Notes under the pieces: model-generated
Database searches by the model: none
Seen by the model: the letters and a program-made list of their open reading frames with translations, nothing else
What the model was told of the DNA's origin: nothing
Shown here: piece after piece, positions 33,586 through 43,005 of the stretch
How the letters are laid out: every line of letters starts with the position of its first letter
Numbering within the stretch: the first letter of the stretch is position 1
Program-made: the position numbers and the translations under genes
Assembly: GCA_002049455.2 (NCBI GenBank)
Contig: KV918800.1
Location: forward strand, 277,291-341,290
DNA from: Porphyra umbilicalis
Taxonomy: Eukaryota; Rhodophyta; Bangiophyceae; Bangiales; Bangiaceae
Length of the DNA stretch: 64,000 bases
Reading direction: 5' to 3'

Positions 33586-34221
33586 ATGTCACTCCCTCCG
33601 CCTCCTGACGCGGCCATGGTTGACGTGTGGTCTATTCCTATCCCCGAGAACGAGGTGCCTAAGCCGACGCTGCCACCGACGCCGCCGCCCACGCCGCCGC
33701 TGTCGGTGAAGGGCGAGCCCGCTGACGAGGCGCCACAGCCGCAGACGACTACGCAGATGATCAAGGAAGCAGCTGTGACGGCCACCGCGGCGGCCGCTGC
33801 TCCGCCGGTGCCGCCGGCGACAACGACTGGTTACTCCTTCGACTGGTTCACAGCCTGCAACCAGAGCGTGACCGAGGCGGTTGAGACTGCTCTCAAGGCG
33901 GCCAAGCAGACAGGCTACTTCACAGCCCAGGCGGCAGCGTACCGGTCTGGGAAGCTCGGGGTGGTTGACGAGGCGATTGAGCACGACGCCACGATTGCCG
34001 AGAAGACGGCCGACGTGTATGCTGACCTAGCCGCCAAGGCCTCTGTTGCCGCCTGCGTGACGCGTGTATCCGCGGTTGCAGCTTGCTACACCACCAACGT
34101 GACGTACCAGTTTGACCAGGTAGCCGACCGCATCAAGCGGGACATCCAGGTTGAGTACGACGAAGCAATGGAGATGCACGCCGAGTTTCTCTCCGACTTC
34201 CCCACTCCTCCTAAGTTCTAG
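33586..34221 (+). CDS. Small Pro/Ala-rich helical protein, unknown
   Basis: A 211-residue protein from the ATG at 33586 (context CCACAATGTC) to a TAG at 34219. Residues of about 1-80 are Pro-rich and disordered (TLPPTPPPTPPLSVKGEP). Residues of about 83-205 form a helical, Ala-rich domain with regular spacing (ACNQSVTEAVETALKAAKQT and AEKTADVYADLAAKASVAAC). No signal peptide, membrane segment or known domain is seen. Codon use is regular and the frame is unbroken, unlike the helicase upstream. It lies tail-to-tail with the recombinase gene, 317 bp apart. It could be an independent gene or a passenger of a mobile element built from the neighbouring helicase and recombinase. Confidence 0.6.
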   Translation: MSLPPPPDAAMVDVWSIPIPENEVPKPTLPPTPPPTPPLSVKGEPADEAPQPQTTTQMIKEAAVTATAAAAAPPVPPATTTGYSFDWFTACNQSVTEAVETALKAAKQTGYFTAQAAAYRSGKLGVVDEAIEHDATIAEKTADVYADLAAKASVAACVTRVSAVAACYTTNVTYQFDQVADRIKRDIQVEYDEAMEMHAEFLSDFPTPPKF

Positions 34222-34538
34222 TCTCACTGTTGCTTTTTCTGGATGTCTTGACTTGTCCTGGCGCGGGCTACGCGCTGACTCACAGTAGTAAATAAGAGTT
34301 CTCCTCCTTTTTTTTCTTGCTCCACACCATCTTGTCTGCATACATGTGGGTAGAACCACAGCTTGTGCTAAAGCACAGCGGGGCTTTGTCGTCATCGGGC
34401 GGCTGTGGGGCTCCTCTGGGCTTTGGCTGGTAGCAAGTGGTTATAATGACAAAGGGCTCGGGGAGAGGGCTTGTACCCTCCCGGGGCCTTCGGTAGCAGA
34501 TGCATATGCATGCACGAAGAGAGGCAAGTAGTCATCGT
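34222..34538. other. Convergent intergenic spacer
   Basis: Spacer between the ends of two convergent genes, so it holds their 3' untranslated regions. A GATGCATATGCATGC palindromic patch lies near 34499. No gene. Confidence 0.5.
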
Positions 34539-35285
34539 TTATGGATCCTCGTCCGACAAGTGTGCATCCTCTGTTCCAAAGCGGAGAGTCAACACACAGT
34601 CGCACACAAAGAAGCACAACTTCTTGACGTGGTCCTTCTCAATGGCCAATATTGCGTCATGGTCGACCACCCCGTCCTCACCAATCGCGCGGCGACACAC
34701 ATCGCGCACCGCGCTGGACGCCCACTTGGAGTAAGTTGCCATCACATGTGCCACCGCCTGGGTGACCTCATCTTGCCGAAAAGAGCGGAGCGTGGATCGC
34801 AGCGTGCCCCTTGTGTTCATAGCGGCAATGTAGCGGAAAAACGACCCGGAGTTGGCCGACCACCCACCCAAGCGCATCACCTGCTCAAAAAGACCAGTTG
34901 CATCAATCAACGCCTGTGCACCACCACGCCGAAAGCCATACAGGCGGCAGGAGCGCTCGCCATTGATGAGGTCCTGCCCAATGCGCTCAAGGTCGGCGAC
35001 GAACCGGGTGTTGATCTCGGTCTCGGACCGGCGCTTGAAGAGCCGGACTGCGCCGGTCACGCTCCTTACCAAGAGGCTGGGAAAAAGTGGCTGCTGGAGG
35101 AGGGTGGTCACGCTCATACCGACCCCCGGCGCGGAGCACGCGAAAAGAAGAAGCGCGTGGAAGAGTTGAGGGAAGTTCAGGTGCTCGCTGCGGCAATGCA
35201 CCCAGGCAAGTTGACCAATCTCCGCCTCGTCCTTGGCGCTCATTAAAAGTTGCTGCTGGCAATGGCATAGCCCGCGCGGCGGCAC
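34539..35285 (-). CDS. Tyrosine recombinase, catalytic C-terminal part (Crypton-like)
   Basis: The frame carries the second half of a tyrosine recombinase catalytic domain: LYGFRRGGAQALIDATGLFE, then QVMRLGGWS and the probable nucleophile Tyr in SFFRYIAAMN. This matches the HxxR...GxWS...RYI order of eukaryotic Crypton and related retroelement recombinases, which join DNA through a covalent Tyr intermediate. The residue aligned with the usual His reads Tyr (TAT; His would be CAT), so the enzyme may be inactive. The upstream half (35243-36238) is in a different frame and the two overlap at 35243-35285, so a frameshift or unrecognised splice joins them. The C-terminal about 90 residues have no known domain. 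There is no clear ATG for this part alone; its true start is that of the upstream half. Confidence 0.65.
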   Translation of the reverse strand: MPPRGLCHCQQQLLMSAKDEAEIGQLAWVHCRSEHLNFPQLFHALLLFACSAPGVGMSVTTLLQQPLFPSLLVRSVTGAVRLFKRRSETEINTRFVADLERIGQDLINGERSCRLYGFRRGGAQALIDATGLFEQVMRLGGWSANSGSFFRYIAAMNTRGTLRSTLRSFRQDEVTQAVAHVMATYSKWASSAVRDVCRRAIGEDGVVDHDAILAIEKDHVKKLCFFVCDCVLTLRFGTEDAHLSDEDP

Positions 35286-36238
35286 TTCAGGAAGCAGATG
35301 ATCGTAAGCTTCGTGAACGGGGTCATGCAGGTGAAGAACTTGCGTACCCCCCGCTCAATCTCCGCGTCCGCTGGCCGCGCGTCGCCGGGGTGGATGCAGA
35401 CCGTGCGTCCGAGGAAGTTTGCAAAAGCACACGCTGTGCGGATCCTGGTCATCCACGTCTTGGCCGTTGCGTTGGTGCCCTCCGTCGAGTTATCGACGGC
35501 GCCCGAGCAATCGGCGCCATCCGCGGTGAGACGCCGCCGCTTGGTTGACGCCACCGCCTGCGGCCATCGCGCGACGACGGACAGCATCCAGAGAGAGACG
35601 AACGCCTCAGTGCTCTGGGCGTACTGCGTGTGCGGCAGAAGGGTTGAAAACTCAAAGGCCGGCTCGACGGCCGTCGCCCTTGCTGTGCGGTGGCCACCGT
35701 GGCAGCCACTGCCGTCATCACGGCTACCACCGTGACGCTGGGAACCCCCCGTCGGCGCCGTCTCTTGGTTGACGCCAGCCGTGGGCTGGCTGGCGGCCGC
35801 GTCCGACGGGGTGCTTGGCAACGACCGCCTCGGACGCCCTCTTGCGGCAGTTGCCAGGTCGCGCATGCCGCCGACCGCGCCGGCAGCAGGCGACAACGCC
35901 GAAGCCCCGTCCTCGCACGTAGATACGGAGGGGCCCGCGCCGCAGCTCGTGTCCACTCCACAGATGACGGTGGGCGCGCCCGCAACAGGCGTGGGTGCAA
36001 AGCCAACGGCCGAAGCGATCCGTGCCTGATCTGCCCGCCGCTCTCTGCCCTCCTCCTCGTTGAAGAAGCCATTGAGCATCAGCTGCTGGACAGAATCTGG
36101 GATGTGCCCTGTACTAGTGTCGTGAGGGCTCGCCGGAAGTGGCTCGGCCGGCGGCGGGATGACTGGGGTAGAGGCCTCGTGCCTAGCCGACGACTGAGCT
36201 GCCACGCTCAAACCGAGTTGTTGGAGGACAGCCTCCAT
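35243..36238 (-). CDS. Tyrosine recombinase, N-terminal part (Crypton-like)
   Basis: This frame ends 43 bases inside the catalytic frame. The ATG at 36238 is chosen (MEAVLQQLGLSVAAQ); more upstream in-frame ATGs exist at 36328 and beyond. Residues of about 45-60 carry a short motif (IPDSVQQLMLNGFFNEEEG). A long low-complexity linker rich in Ala, Gly and Ser follows, then a core-binding-like helical segment (AFVSLWMLSVVARWP; AKTWMTRIRTACAFANFLG) and the start of the catalytic domain (TKLTIICFLKCRRAGYAI), where the CRR likely supplies the first catalytic Arg. It stops at SSNF beside a CAGCAGCAAC repeat, a likely site of the frame change into the downstream half. Confidence 0.55.
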   Translation of the reverse strand: MEAVLQQLGLSVAAQSSARHEASTPVIPPPAEPLPASPHDTSTGHIPDSVQQLMLNGFFNEEEGRERRADQARIASAVGFAPTPVAGAPTVICGVDTSCGAGPSVSTCEDGASALSPAAGAVGGMRDLATAARGRPRRSLPSTPSDAAASQPTAGVNQETAPTGGSQRHGGSRDDGSGCHGGHRTARATAVEPAFEFSTLLPHTQYAQSTEAFVSLWMLSVVARWPQAVASTKRRRLTADGADCSGAVDNSTEGTNATAKTWMTRIRTACAFANFLGRTVCIHPGDARPADAEIERGVRKFFTCMTPFTKLTIICFLKCRRAGYAIASSNF

Positions 36239-37423
36239 GACGAAAGGGGGGAGCCTGAACGCAACAGCAACACAGCAGCATACAGGGTAGAGCGCGTACA
36301 AGTACGAATGATATTCCATTAGTTCCATGGCAAGCGCTGGATCCACCGTCGAAGCAGCGGCCCCTGCCACACGACACCACACCACTCTGGACCGCACCCA
36401 CCACTCACTTGTCTCCCACTGCATACCGATGTACCTCGACCAGACGACAGCGCACCCACCATGCACACCAATGGCTGCTCAGGGAGGTCCGCGTCTGCCG
36501 GCGGCTGCGGCATGTGCCTCCAGAAAGGCGGCCACAGGCGCGCGGCAACAACAGGTAGCAACGAGAGGGGTCTGGGACTAAAGGGGAAGCCGGGATGGGA
36601 ACACGAAGAGACCCCTAACGGAGCGATGCGACCAGAAGCAACCTGCAGCGAGGGGGCGGCGAAGCACAGAGGAGGCGCATTGCAGGAGGAATCTGTGTGG
36701 CAGTGGACGCCAGCCACTGGATCCCGAGCGAACGGGCGGCGTTTCCAAACGGGGCCAGACGCAGGCTCAGCCACCCAGACGTCCAGACAGACACCAGCGT
36801 TGATATCTCACTGGGAGGGGTCCAGACAAAGGCCCTGACACGAGATGGTTGGTTCAGACACTACGCTTTCCGGTTCAAATTCCCATGCAGTTCCAGTCAT
36901 GGTTCGGTGGCGTCCAACAAGTTGATAGAGTTATTGACTGGTCATCTGGTGCGGGGTCGCTGGGATCGACTCATAGGGTCAGGCAGTGAGGAGAGCTGAG
37001 CTGGGGATACTGCGTGGCTGGGGCGACGGAGTTATAAACAGCTGTGTGAGGGAGGGGAGCGGTGGCAAAGGATGATGTGATGTCTCCATTGCCAAACGCG
37101 GATCGTGCACAGAGGTGACGACGAGTCCGACGCCAGCCCGAAGGAGAGCGACGCGAACATGGATTGCATGGAAACTGAGACGAGGGCCAGCAGCGTGCGT
37201 GGAAAGGTGGCCGAGGAAAAGCACCATGGCGCCCGTGCCATCGTCCCGCGGCAGGAGTCCATGGACGACTCGGACAGGCATGCGGAAATGCTGACCCGCC
37301 CGCTCACCACCGCTGTGCCGGTAGCCGTCTGTCGACTAAGCAGACTCACTCGACGAATGGCTAACGGGCAGAGAGGCGACGTCTTCAGAGATTGTGCCGA
37401 CGTAAGACCATGCGGCATGTTTA
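36239..37423. other. Spacer between recombinase and 723-residue gene
   Basis: About 1.2 kb with short frames only. It holds the recombinase upstream region and the 3' region of the next minus-strand gene. No terminal repeats of a mobile element were recognised here. Confidence 0.45.
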
Positions 37424-39595
37424 TTACTCCACACGCCCATACTTTGCTTCTACATTTTTTAGCGCCGTTGCAAAGAGCTCCTTGAATGGGGAAGAGTCGA
37501 GGATGCCAGCCGCTGTTGTATGCGCGCCACCCCCGCCCCGCTTGCCCTTTGACTGCACAAGGCTGTGCAGCTGGTTGATGCGCGCGGCCGTCGGTCGGCG
37601 TACCGTGTGGTCGGTCGCCCAGCCCAGGTCGTCCGCATCACTGTTGATCGCCGCCAGGAGCAAAGGGCAGTGGTTGCTCTCGTCAAAGAAGAAGGACTTC
37701 ATGCCCTCGTAGGAAGCCGCCTGCGGAGGCCTGAAGACTTCGGGGATGACGCCGTGGAGCCAGCCCATCATGACTATGTACTTCTTGGCCTTGTTCTTGA
37801 TGATGCCCCTCATTCTCTCCATCTTGACTGCATTGGCCGCCGCTGCCGCCCTGCCCTCTCCTAGCGCCTCTGTGGACCGCTCCAAACCCATCTCGTACAG
37901 CTGCGCGCAGGCAAATGAGCCAAAAATGCCAGGGTGATCGACAGAGACGTGACACATCCTCACCAGATTTGCTAGCTGCAGGAAGAGGGGCTCTGTGATG
38001 AAGCGCTGCGACATCATCTCGACCGGCATGCCCCAGTCGTCCACGAGTGGGTACTTGAACCCGCTGCCTGGCCTCTCTGTGTCAGGGGCCGGTGTGGAGA
38101 CAACCGCCCCTCCCCCGGTAGGGTCCATCGCCGGCTTAAGCAAGGCGCCGGCGCCCTTGGCTCTCTTGGTCTGACGACCCACCTGCACGCCTCCAGGCCG
38201 GCGCAACGCCGACTTTGGCACCGCCGCGGAGAGCGACGCGGCGACGACGTCGGCCTGGCCCTTCAGCACGGAGCCGAGCGCGGTGTCCGTGCGTGAGTTG
38301 GCGGCCGCTTGTGAGTTGGCATGCGAGTTAACCCGGTCGTACACCTTGTGAAGCAGGTCCTTGACGTCGGCGAGGCCCGCGGCGGTGGCCATCGTGTCGA
38401 CGCGCTCCGCCTCCTCGAGCATGGCCTGCACGAGGTTACTTGCGTGCACCAGGGACCTTCGCCGAGGTGCATCCGAGCGCGGCACGGCGGTGCCGTCGGT
38501 AGGAGGCACGAGAGAAGGAGATGAGGGGGCGTGTCCTCGCGGGATGGGCGACGGAGACGCGGTCCGCCTTGCATCTTCTCCAGCGGCTGGGGGAAAAGAG
38601 GGGGTGGCGGTTCGCTGTTGGGTGGGGTAGGGGGGCACGCCACTGACACTCCGGGCCGCAGCCCCAGGTGTCTGCACCACAGTTGAAGCGGGAGAGAGAG
38701 GAGCAGGGGGAGCCGGAGCCTCCCCAAGAAGCGATAAAGGATGACCTTGCAGGCGACGAGCGTCAGCCGCCGAGGGGCCGGTGGCGCCATCCACCCCCAC
38801 GCCCACGGGATGGGCAACAACAGCTTGGTAGTCTGCCAACCCTTGTCGCCCATTCTGCGCCTCCCCGCGCACATGCACCATGGCTGCTAGCATCCGCGCC
38901 CCCTTTACCGTACTGCTAGACGCATTAAAGCGCAACAGGCTCGCCTTGAGGGACTGTAACGAGTCGTCCTCACCCGCCGGCATGGTCCTTTCAGCACATA
39001 ACGCCGCCAGCGTCTCCCTGTCCGTCGCCTCGCTCTGCAGCAGCTGCAGCGGCACCGCCGGAAGGTAAGCATTGGTCGCCCTGCGGGACCCGCCGCCCGT
39101 CCACGCGCTCACACCAGCGTGGAGGTCCGCCTCGAGCGTGCCGATGCCGCGAGTCTGGCGCCGGGATGCGGTACGGCTCCTCGAGGCAGCCACCCGGCCA
39201 GCAAGCCCAGCCGCTACAACGGCAGTGGCCTGGGCGGCTGTCGCAGACAAGGCAGCGCGACGAGCCACGTCGGCCGACTGCACCTGCAGAGCGGGTGATG
39301 GAGGTGGTAGCCGCCGTGGACCCGCCAGCTCTGCTGCCGGCGTCTCCAGGTCCGTCTGGCCCGGCTGCTCGGCCGCGCCCAGTACCGGAACAGCAGCAGC
39401 TCGCAGGGAGGCGCGAGAAAGGGCACCAGCGGTGCCATTGGGTTGCACACTGCCAGGGGGGGGGGGTGGGGGGGGGACCGTGCCAGCGGACGCGGCGACT
39501 CGATTGCCCGGTCCATGCTCAGATGGGGTGTTGGAGCGGGGAGAAGGGGAGAAGAATGAGTGCCTGTCAGCGCCATCGTGTGCCACAGATCGCAT
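37424..39595 (-). CDS. 723-residue protein of unknown function, recombinase neighbour
   Basis: An unbroken frame from the ATG at 39595 (MRSVAHDGADRHSFF). Residues of about 1-480 are low complexity, rich in Ala, Pro and Ser with scattered helices, including EEAERVDTMATAAGLADVKD and a following DRVNSHANSQAAAN segment. Residues of about 500-723 look like a folded domain: FKYPLVDDWGMPVEMMSQRF, then QLANLVRMCHVSVDHPGIFG, IIKNKAKKYIVMMGWLHGV, EGMKSFFFDESNHCPLLLAA and a C-terminal helix ending KNVEAKYGRVE. No named family is recognised. A basic patch (GRQTKRAKGAG) precedes the domain and could bind DNA or direct nuclear entry. It lies on the same strand as, and 1.2 kb upstream of, the tyrosine recombinase, which suggests an element-encoded partner such as a DNA-binding or structural protein. 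Confidence 0.7.
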   Translation of the reverse strand: MRSVAHDGADRHSFFSPSPRSNTPSEHGPGNRVAASAGTVPPPPPPPGSVQPNGTAGALSRASLRAAAVPVLGAAEQPGQTDLETPAAELAGPRRLPPPSPALQVQSADVARRAALSATAAQATAVVAAGLAGRVAASRSRTASRRQTRGIGTLEADLHAGVSAWTGGGSRRATNAYLPAVPLQLLQSEATDRETLAALCAERTMPAGEDDSLQSLKASLLRFNASSSTVKGARMLAAMVHVRGEAQNGRQGLADYQAVVAHPVGVGVDGATGPSAADARRLQGHPLSLLGEAPAPPAPLSPASTVVQTPGAAARSVSGVPPYPTQQRTATPSFPPAAGEDARRTASPSPIPRGHAPSSPSLVPPTDGTAVPRSDAPRRRSLVHASNLVQAMLEEAERVDTMATAAGLADVKDLLHKVYDRVNSHANSQAAANSRTDTALGSVLKGQADVVAASLSAAVPKSALRRPGGVQVGRQTKRAKGAGALLKPAMDPTGGGAVVSTPAPDTERPGSGFKYPLVDDWGMPVEMMSQRFITEPLFLQLANLVRMCHVSVDHPGIFGSFACAQLYEMGLERSTEALGEGRAAAAANAVKMERMRGIIKNKAKKYIVMMGWLHGVIPEVFRPPQAASYEGMKSFFFDESNHCPLLLAAINSDADDLGWATDHTVRRPTAARINQLHSLVQSKGKRGGGGAHTTAAGILDSSPFKELFATALKNVEAKYGRVE

Positions 39596-39890
39596 GACGC
39601 TCAAGGCAAGTGACCACTGCGCACGGGTGCACCACGTCGAGGCCTGCTGTGCCGGCCAACACCCGGCCAGCTGCCTGCAGGCCCAGTCCTTTCAATTCGA
39701 AAATTTGAAGACCGGACCTCGGACGGAATCTATGGGCCGCATGGGGGCCTCGGCCAGTTTCGCCGACGTCGATTCAATCACCTAGGATGAGCCAATTGGA
39801 AGGCCAGATCCTAGCGCCGCCAGACTCCGGGCTGCCGAACACGGGGGGCAACCTTCTCTGACATCTTCACAGTTGGGGCTAGGGTTGTTA

Positions 39891-40518
39891 TGGTGCGTGT
39901 CCCAAAAATGAGACATGCGCGTTTTCTGAAGGACTGACACATCACTGCACGGGGGCAGGTGGGGTGGGGTACGAGAAAATTCTCGACTGGCCTCCATGGA
40001 AAGAGCCTCTCCCGACGCGTTCTTGGCTGACAACTCCTTAATACCCGCCTGTGGGCCCTGTTCTGTGGACCTCTCAGATAGCCCCGATCTTGGAGCCAGT
40101 CTTTTTCAGGTTCTTGGGGTTAAAGGATTGCAACGCCAAAGCTCATGTGCTAACTGGAGCTTCGATGAGGGGTGTCCCAAATCGTGTTTTCCTCACAGGG
40201 GGCTACATGGGGGTCTTTTTCACGTTTTTATTGGTAAGGTGGTGCCCTTTTCTTCGTGCACAAATTGTCAGCACATGCCTGCTCTAGTATCTGTGCATTT
40301 GATTGGGCCGCGTGATCGTCACCTGTCGAAGTTGCAATGAATGACACTTTCCCCCATGACACGTCAGGATGTGCCACCTCTGCTAACACTGTCAGGTGCT
40401 TTTCTGGAAGCACAGTGGGACCGAGTGGGTCACATTACATTATCGGACCGTTGCAGAAGGCCAGTGGGCCGAGAAAAAAAGAAAAAACCGCGATGTCTCA
40501 TTTTTGGGACACGCACCA
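39891..40518. mobile_element. Mariner-type MITE nested in the hAT left end
   Basis: A 628-bp element starting TGGTGCGTGTCCCAAAAATG and ending with the inverted complement CATTTTTGGGACACGCACCA-type sequence; the repeats run about 26 bp. TA flanks both ends (39889-39890 and 40519-40520). It sits inside the left terminal inverted repeat of the surrounding hAT element. A truncated second copy is at 24869-25142. No coding sequence. Confidence 0.85.
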
Positions 40519-40711
40519 TATGTGAGCCTTGGGGCGCTCATAAGGGGCGCAGATAGGGCGCTAATAGGGCGCGACTTGGGCGCTTTTACGCCCAGCGCCC
40601 CCCACCTCTAGGCTCTATTAGGGCGCTAGTTAACAGTTTTAGGATTGACCAGTAGCTTGCCTCGATCCGGAATGCTGCCTTCGCAGGGCTCCTCAGAATC
40701 GAGCATTGCAA

Positions 40712-40814
40712 AACAGGTCATCTGGGGGGGTGGGTGCACTTTGACCACGCCTTGCAACAACGCTGTCGAGGCGATGTTGCAAGGCGTGGTCAAACTGCAC
40801 CCAGATGACCTGTT
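40712..40814. repeat. 103-bp palindrome inside the hAT element
   Basis: The arm AACAGGTCATCTGG with GACCACGCCTTGCAAC is repeated inverted as GTTGCAAGGCGTGGTC with CCAGATGACCTGTT. Arms of about 45 bp include one roughly 8-nt indel and surround a short GTCGAGG-type centre. Confidence 0.85.
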
Positions 40815-41078
40815 ATCCCCACCGCGGATACGCCCCCCTCTTGACTCGCTCCGTCGGCTGCTTGGGAAAGACCAGATGAGGTCAAGTCTCCTTGAATCTG
40901 GTTATTCACAAGAAATCGACTCCTCGATCTGGAAATGCATGGTGGGCTACAGCTGCATTTGATGGGGGGCTACTGAGGGCGCTTAGGGCGCTGGGGGCGC
41001 TGGTAGGCGCTGTTAAGGCGCTCATAGGGCGCTAATACGCACAGCGCCCCCAAAATAGGGGCTCACATAACAACCCTA

Positions 41079-42521
41079 GTTGGGGCTGCCGCCTGCAGCG
41101 ACGGTGTGCGCGGCCGCCGTGCCGGCGGCGCGCCCGCCGTCGCCACCGTGCCGCGGCCGCCGCGCGGGCGGCCGGCCGGGGCGGTCGGCCACCCACGCCG
41201 CGCCGGCGAGCACCGCCATTGACGCCTGCGCCCGTCCCCCGCGGTCAGCGAGGGGCGGCGGCGGCGGCGGCGTGGCGCCGACGCGCCCTCCCCCCCTCGG
41301 GTATTGCCGGCGCCGCCCCGCCCCCGCGGCGGCACCGCCCCCGTCGGCGCCCGCCAGCGCCGACGCCAGCCGCCGCCGCCGCGGTGGCGCGCCGGGACCG
41401 CAGCCCCCCGCCGGTCGTGGCTGCTGCGTGCGCGCCGACCGCCGACGCGGCTGCGCCAGCGCCGGCGGCGGTGGCGGCGGTGGCGGGGGGAGAGGGCGGG
41501 GCACGGGGTGGGGGTGGCGGGGTGGCGGGGGAGGGGGGTCACCCCCGGTCGGCCCGCCGGGTGACGACGGCGCCGGCGGGGGCGTGCGCCGTGGGGAGGG
41601 GGGGGGGGCGGGCGGGGGGGTCGGACCCGACGGACGCGGCTCGGAGCGCAGGGGCGGAACGTGGGGGAGACGAAAAGGCCCACGGCGGCAGGTGCCGCGT
41701 CGGCAGGCGCCCCCAAAACGAGGGCGCAGGGAGCGGCACGGGCGCCGCCGCCCGTCACCCGCGGGGGCGGCGACCCCCCCCACGGTCCGGGCCGCTGCGC
41801 CGCGGGCGCGCCGCCGCCGCGCCGCCACCGCCGAGCCCCGCCGGGGGACGGCGGCGCCACGGCAACGGGGGGTCGGCCCGCCGCGCCGCACGCGCACCCG
41901 CGCCGCGCACGGGCGGCAGCGGGGTGGAGGGCGCCCGCGTGCGTCGCGGCGCGCCGCCCGGGCGCGGGGGGGGGGGGGCGGGGGCGCCGACGACGCGCCG
42001 CCGCCGCCGCCGCTGCGGGGCGCGCCGGCCCCGCGCCACTCGCCGGTCGCGCGGGCGGCCGCCGCACCGCGGCGGGGCCCCCTCCGCGCCGCGCGTGCCG
42101 CCACCCGCCCCGCGCTGCGGTGGCGGCGCCACGCGAGCGGCGGGGCGCACCCCCCGCCCGCGCTGGCGGCGGTCGTCGCCCGACGCCGCCGACGACGCGC
42201 CGCCGCCGCCGCCGCCGCGGGGCGCGCCGGCCCCGCGCCACGCGCCGGCCGCGCGGGCGGCCGCCGCACCGCGGCGGGGCGCCCTCCGCGCCGCGCGTGC
42301 CGCCACCCGCCCCGCGCTGCGGTGGCGGCGCCACGCGAGCGGCGGGGCGCACCCCCCGCCCGCGCTGGCGGCGGTCGTCGCCCGACGCCGCCGTCCCCTC
42401 TGCCCCCGCCCCGCCCTCACCGACGGCGCCGGCGGCGCACGGGGTTGTGGCTTCTCCCCACCCCTGCCGCAACCCCCCCCCCCCCCCCCCCCCCAACCCT
42501 CCCCGCCCCACCGCGCGGCAC
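41079..42521. other. Extremely GC-rich, no recognised gene
   Basis: Open frames of many hundreds of codons exist on both strands but read as Arg/Ala/Pro low complexity without domains. Long C runs, including about 18 C at 42477-42494, prevent any safe frame call. Downstream of the METTL18 stop, so it includes that gene's 3' region. Confidence 0.45.
41986..42389. repeat. 202-bp tandem duplication, GC-rich
   Basis: Two copies with a 202-bp period (for example TGGCGGCGCCACGCGAGCGG at 42121 and 42323) and only scattered differences. More diverged related sequence lies at about 41780-41980. Confidence 0.8.
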
Positions 42522-42970
42522 TCATGCGGTGGACGAGGCCCCCCCCCCCCCTCCCCCCCCCCCTCTGCCCACGTCACGCGCAGCACCTCCCGCACGTTGC
42601 TCACGCCGTCGCGCGTCACGCGCACGACGGCAACGGCGAGGTCCGGGTGGCGCGCACGCAGCACGGCCGCCCAGGCGGTCGTCCCCCCCCCGACGCCAAA
42701 GTAGTAGCGCTTGCCGGCAACGAGCGCCACGCCCGCCGGGCGCGCGAGGCACGACGCGACCGCGTCGGCGAGCGCCGCCGCGTCGGCGGGCGCGTAGACC
42801 GTCTCGGCCGAGAGGATGAGGTCAAAGGGGGGCAGGCCGAGGGCGGGGAGCGTGCGCCAGTCGCCAGCGATAAAGGTGATGGCGGGGGGGGGGTCGGGGG
42901 GGGGTGGGGCGGGGGGGGCGCCCCGCCAGCATCGCCGCCAGACGCTGGTGGTTGGGTGGTGGCGACAGTC

Positions 42971-43005
<35 letters not shown>

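Larger units (their letters stand above)
39880..41078. mobile_element. Non-autonomous hAT element, 8-bp duplication
   Basis: The ends read TAGGGTTGTTATGTGAGCC on both sides in inverted orientation, once the nested MITE is removed from the left one. The 8-bp sequence GTTGGGGC flanks both ends (39872-39879 and 41079-41086), the hAT duplication length, and TAGGG tips are typical of hAT. Subterminal GGGCGCT motifs repeat many times at 40530-40610 and 40970-41050, as expected for hAT transposase binding arrays. No transposase is present. Without the inserted MITE the element is about 570 bp, and it also contains a 103-bp palindrome. Confidence 0.85.

Noticed and set aside
36840-36900. tRNA T-arm-like GGTTCAAATTCC
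   Set aside because: No matching A-box, acceptor stem or anticodon arm could be drawn upstream.
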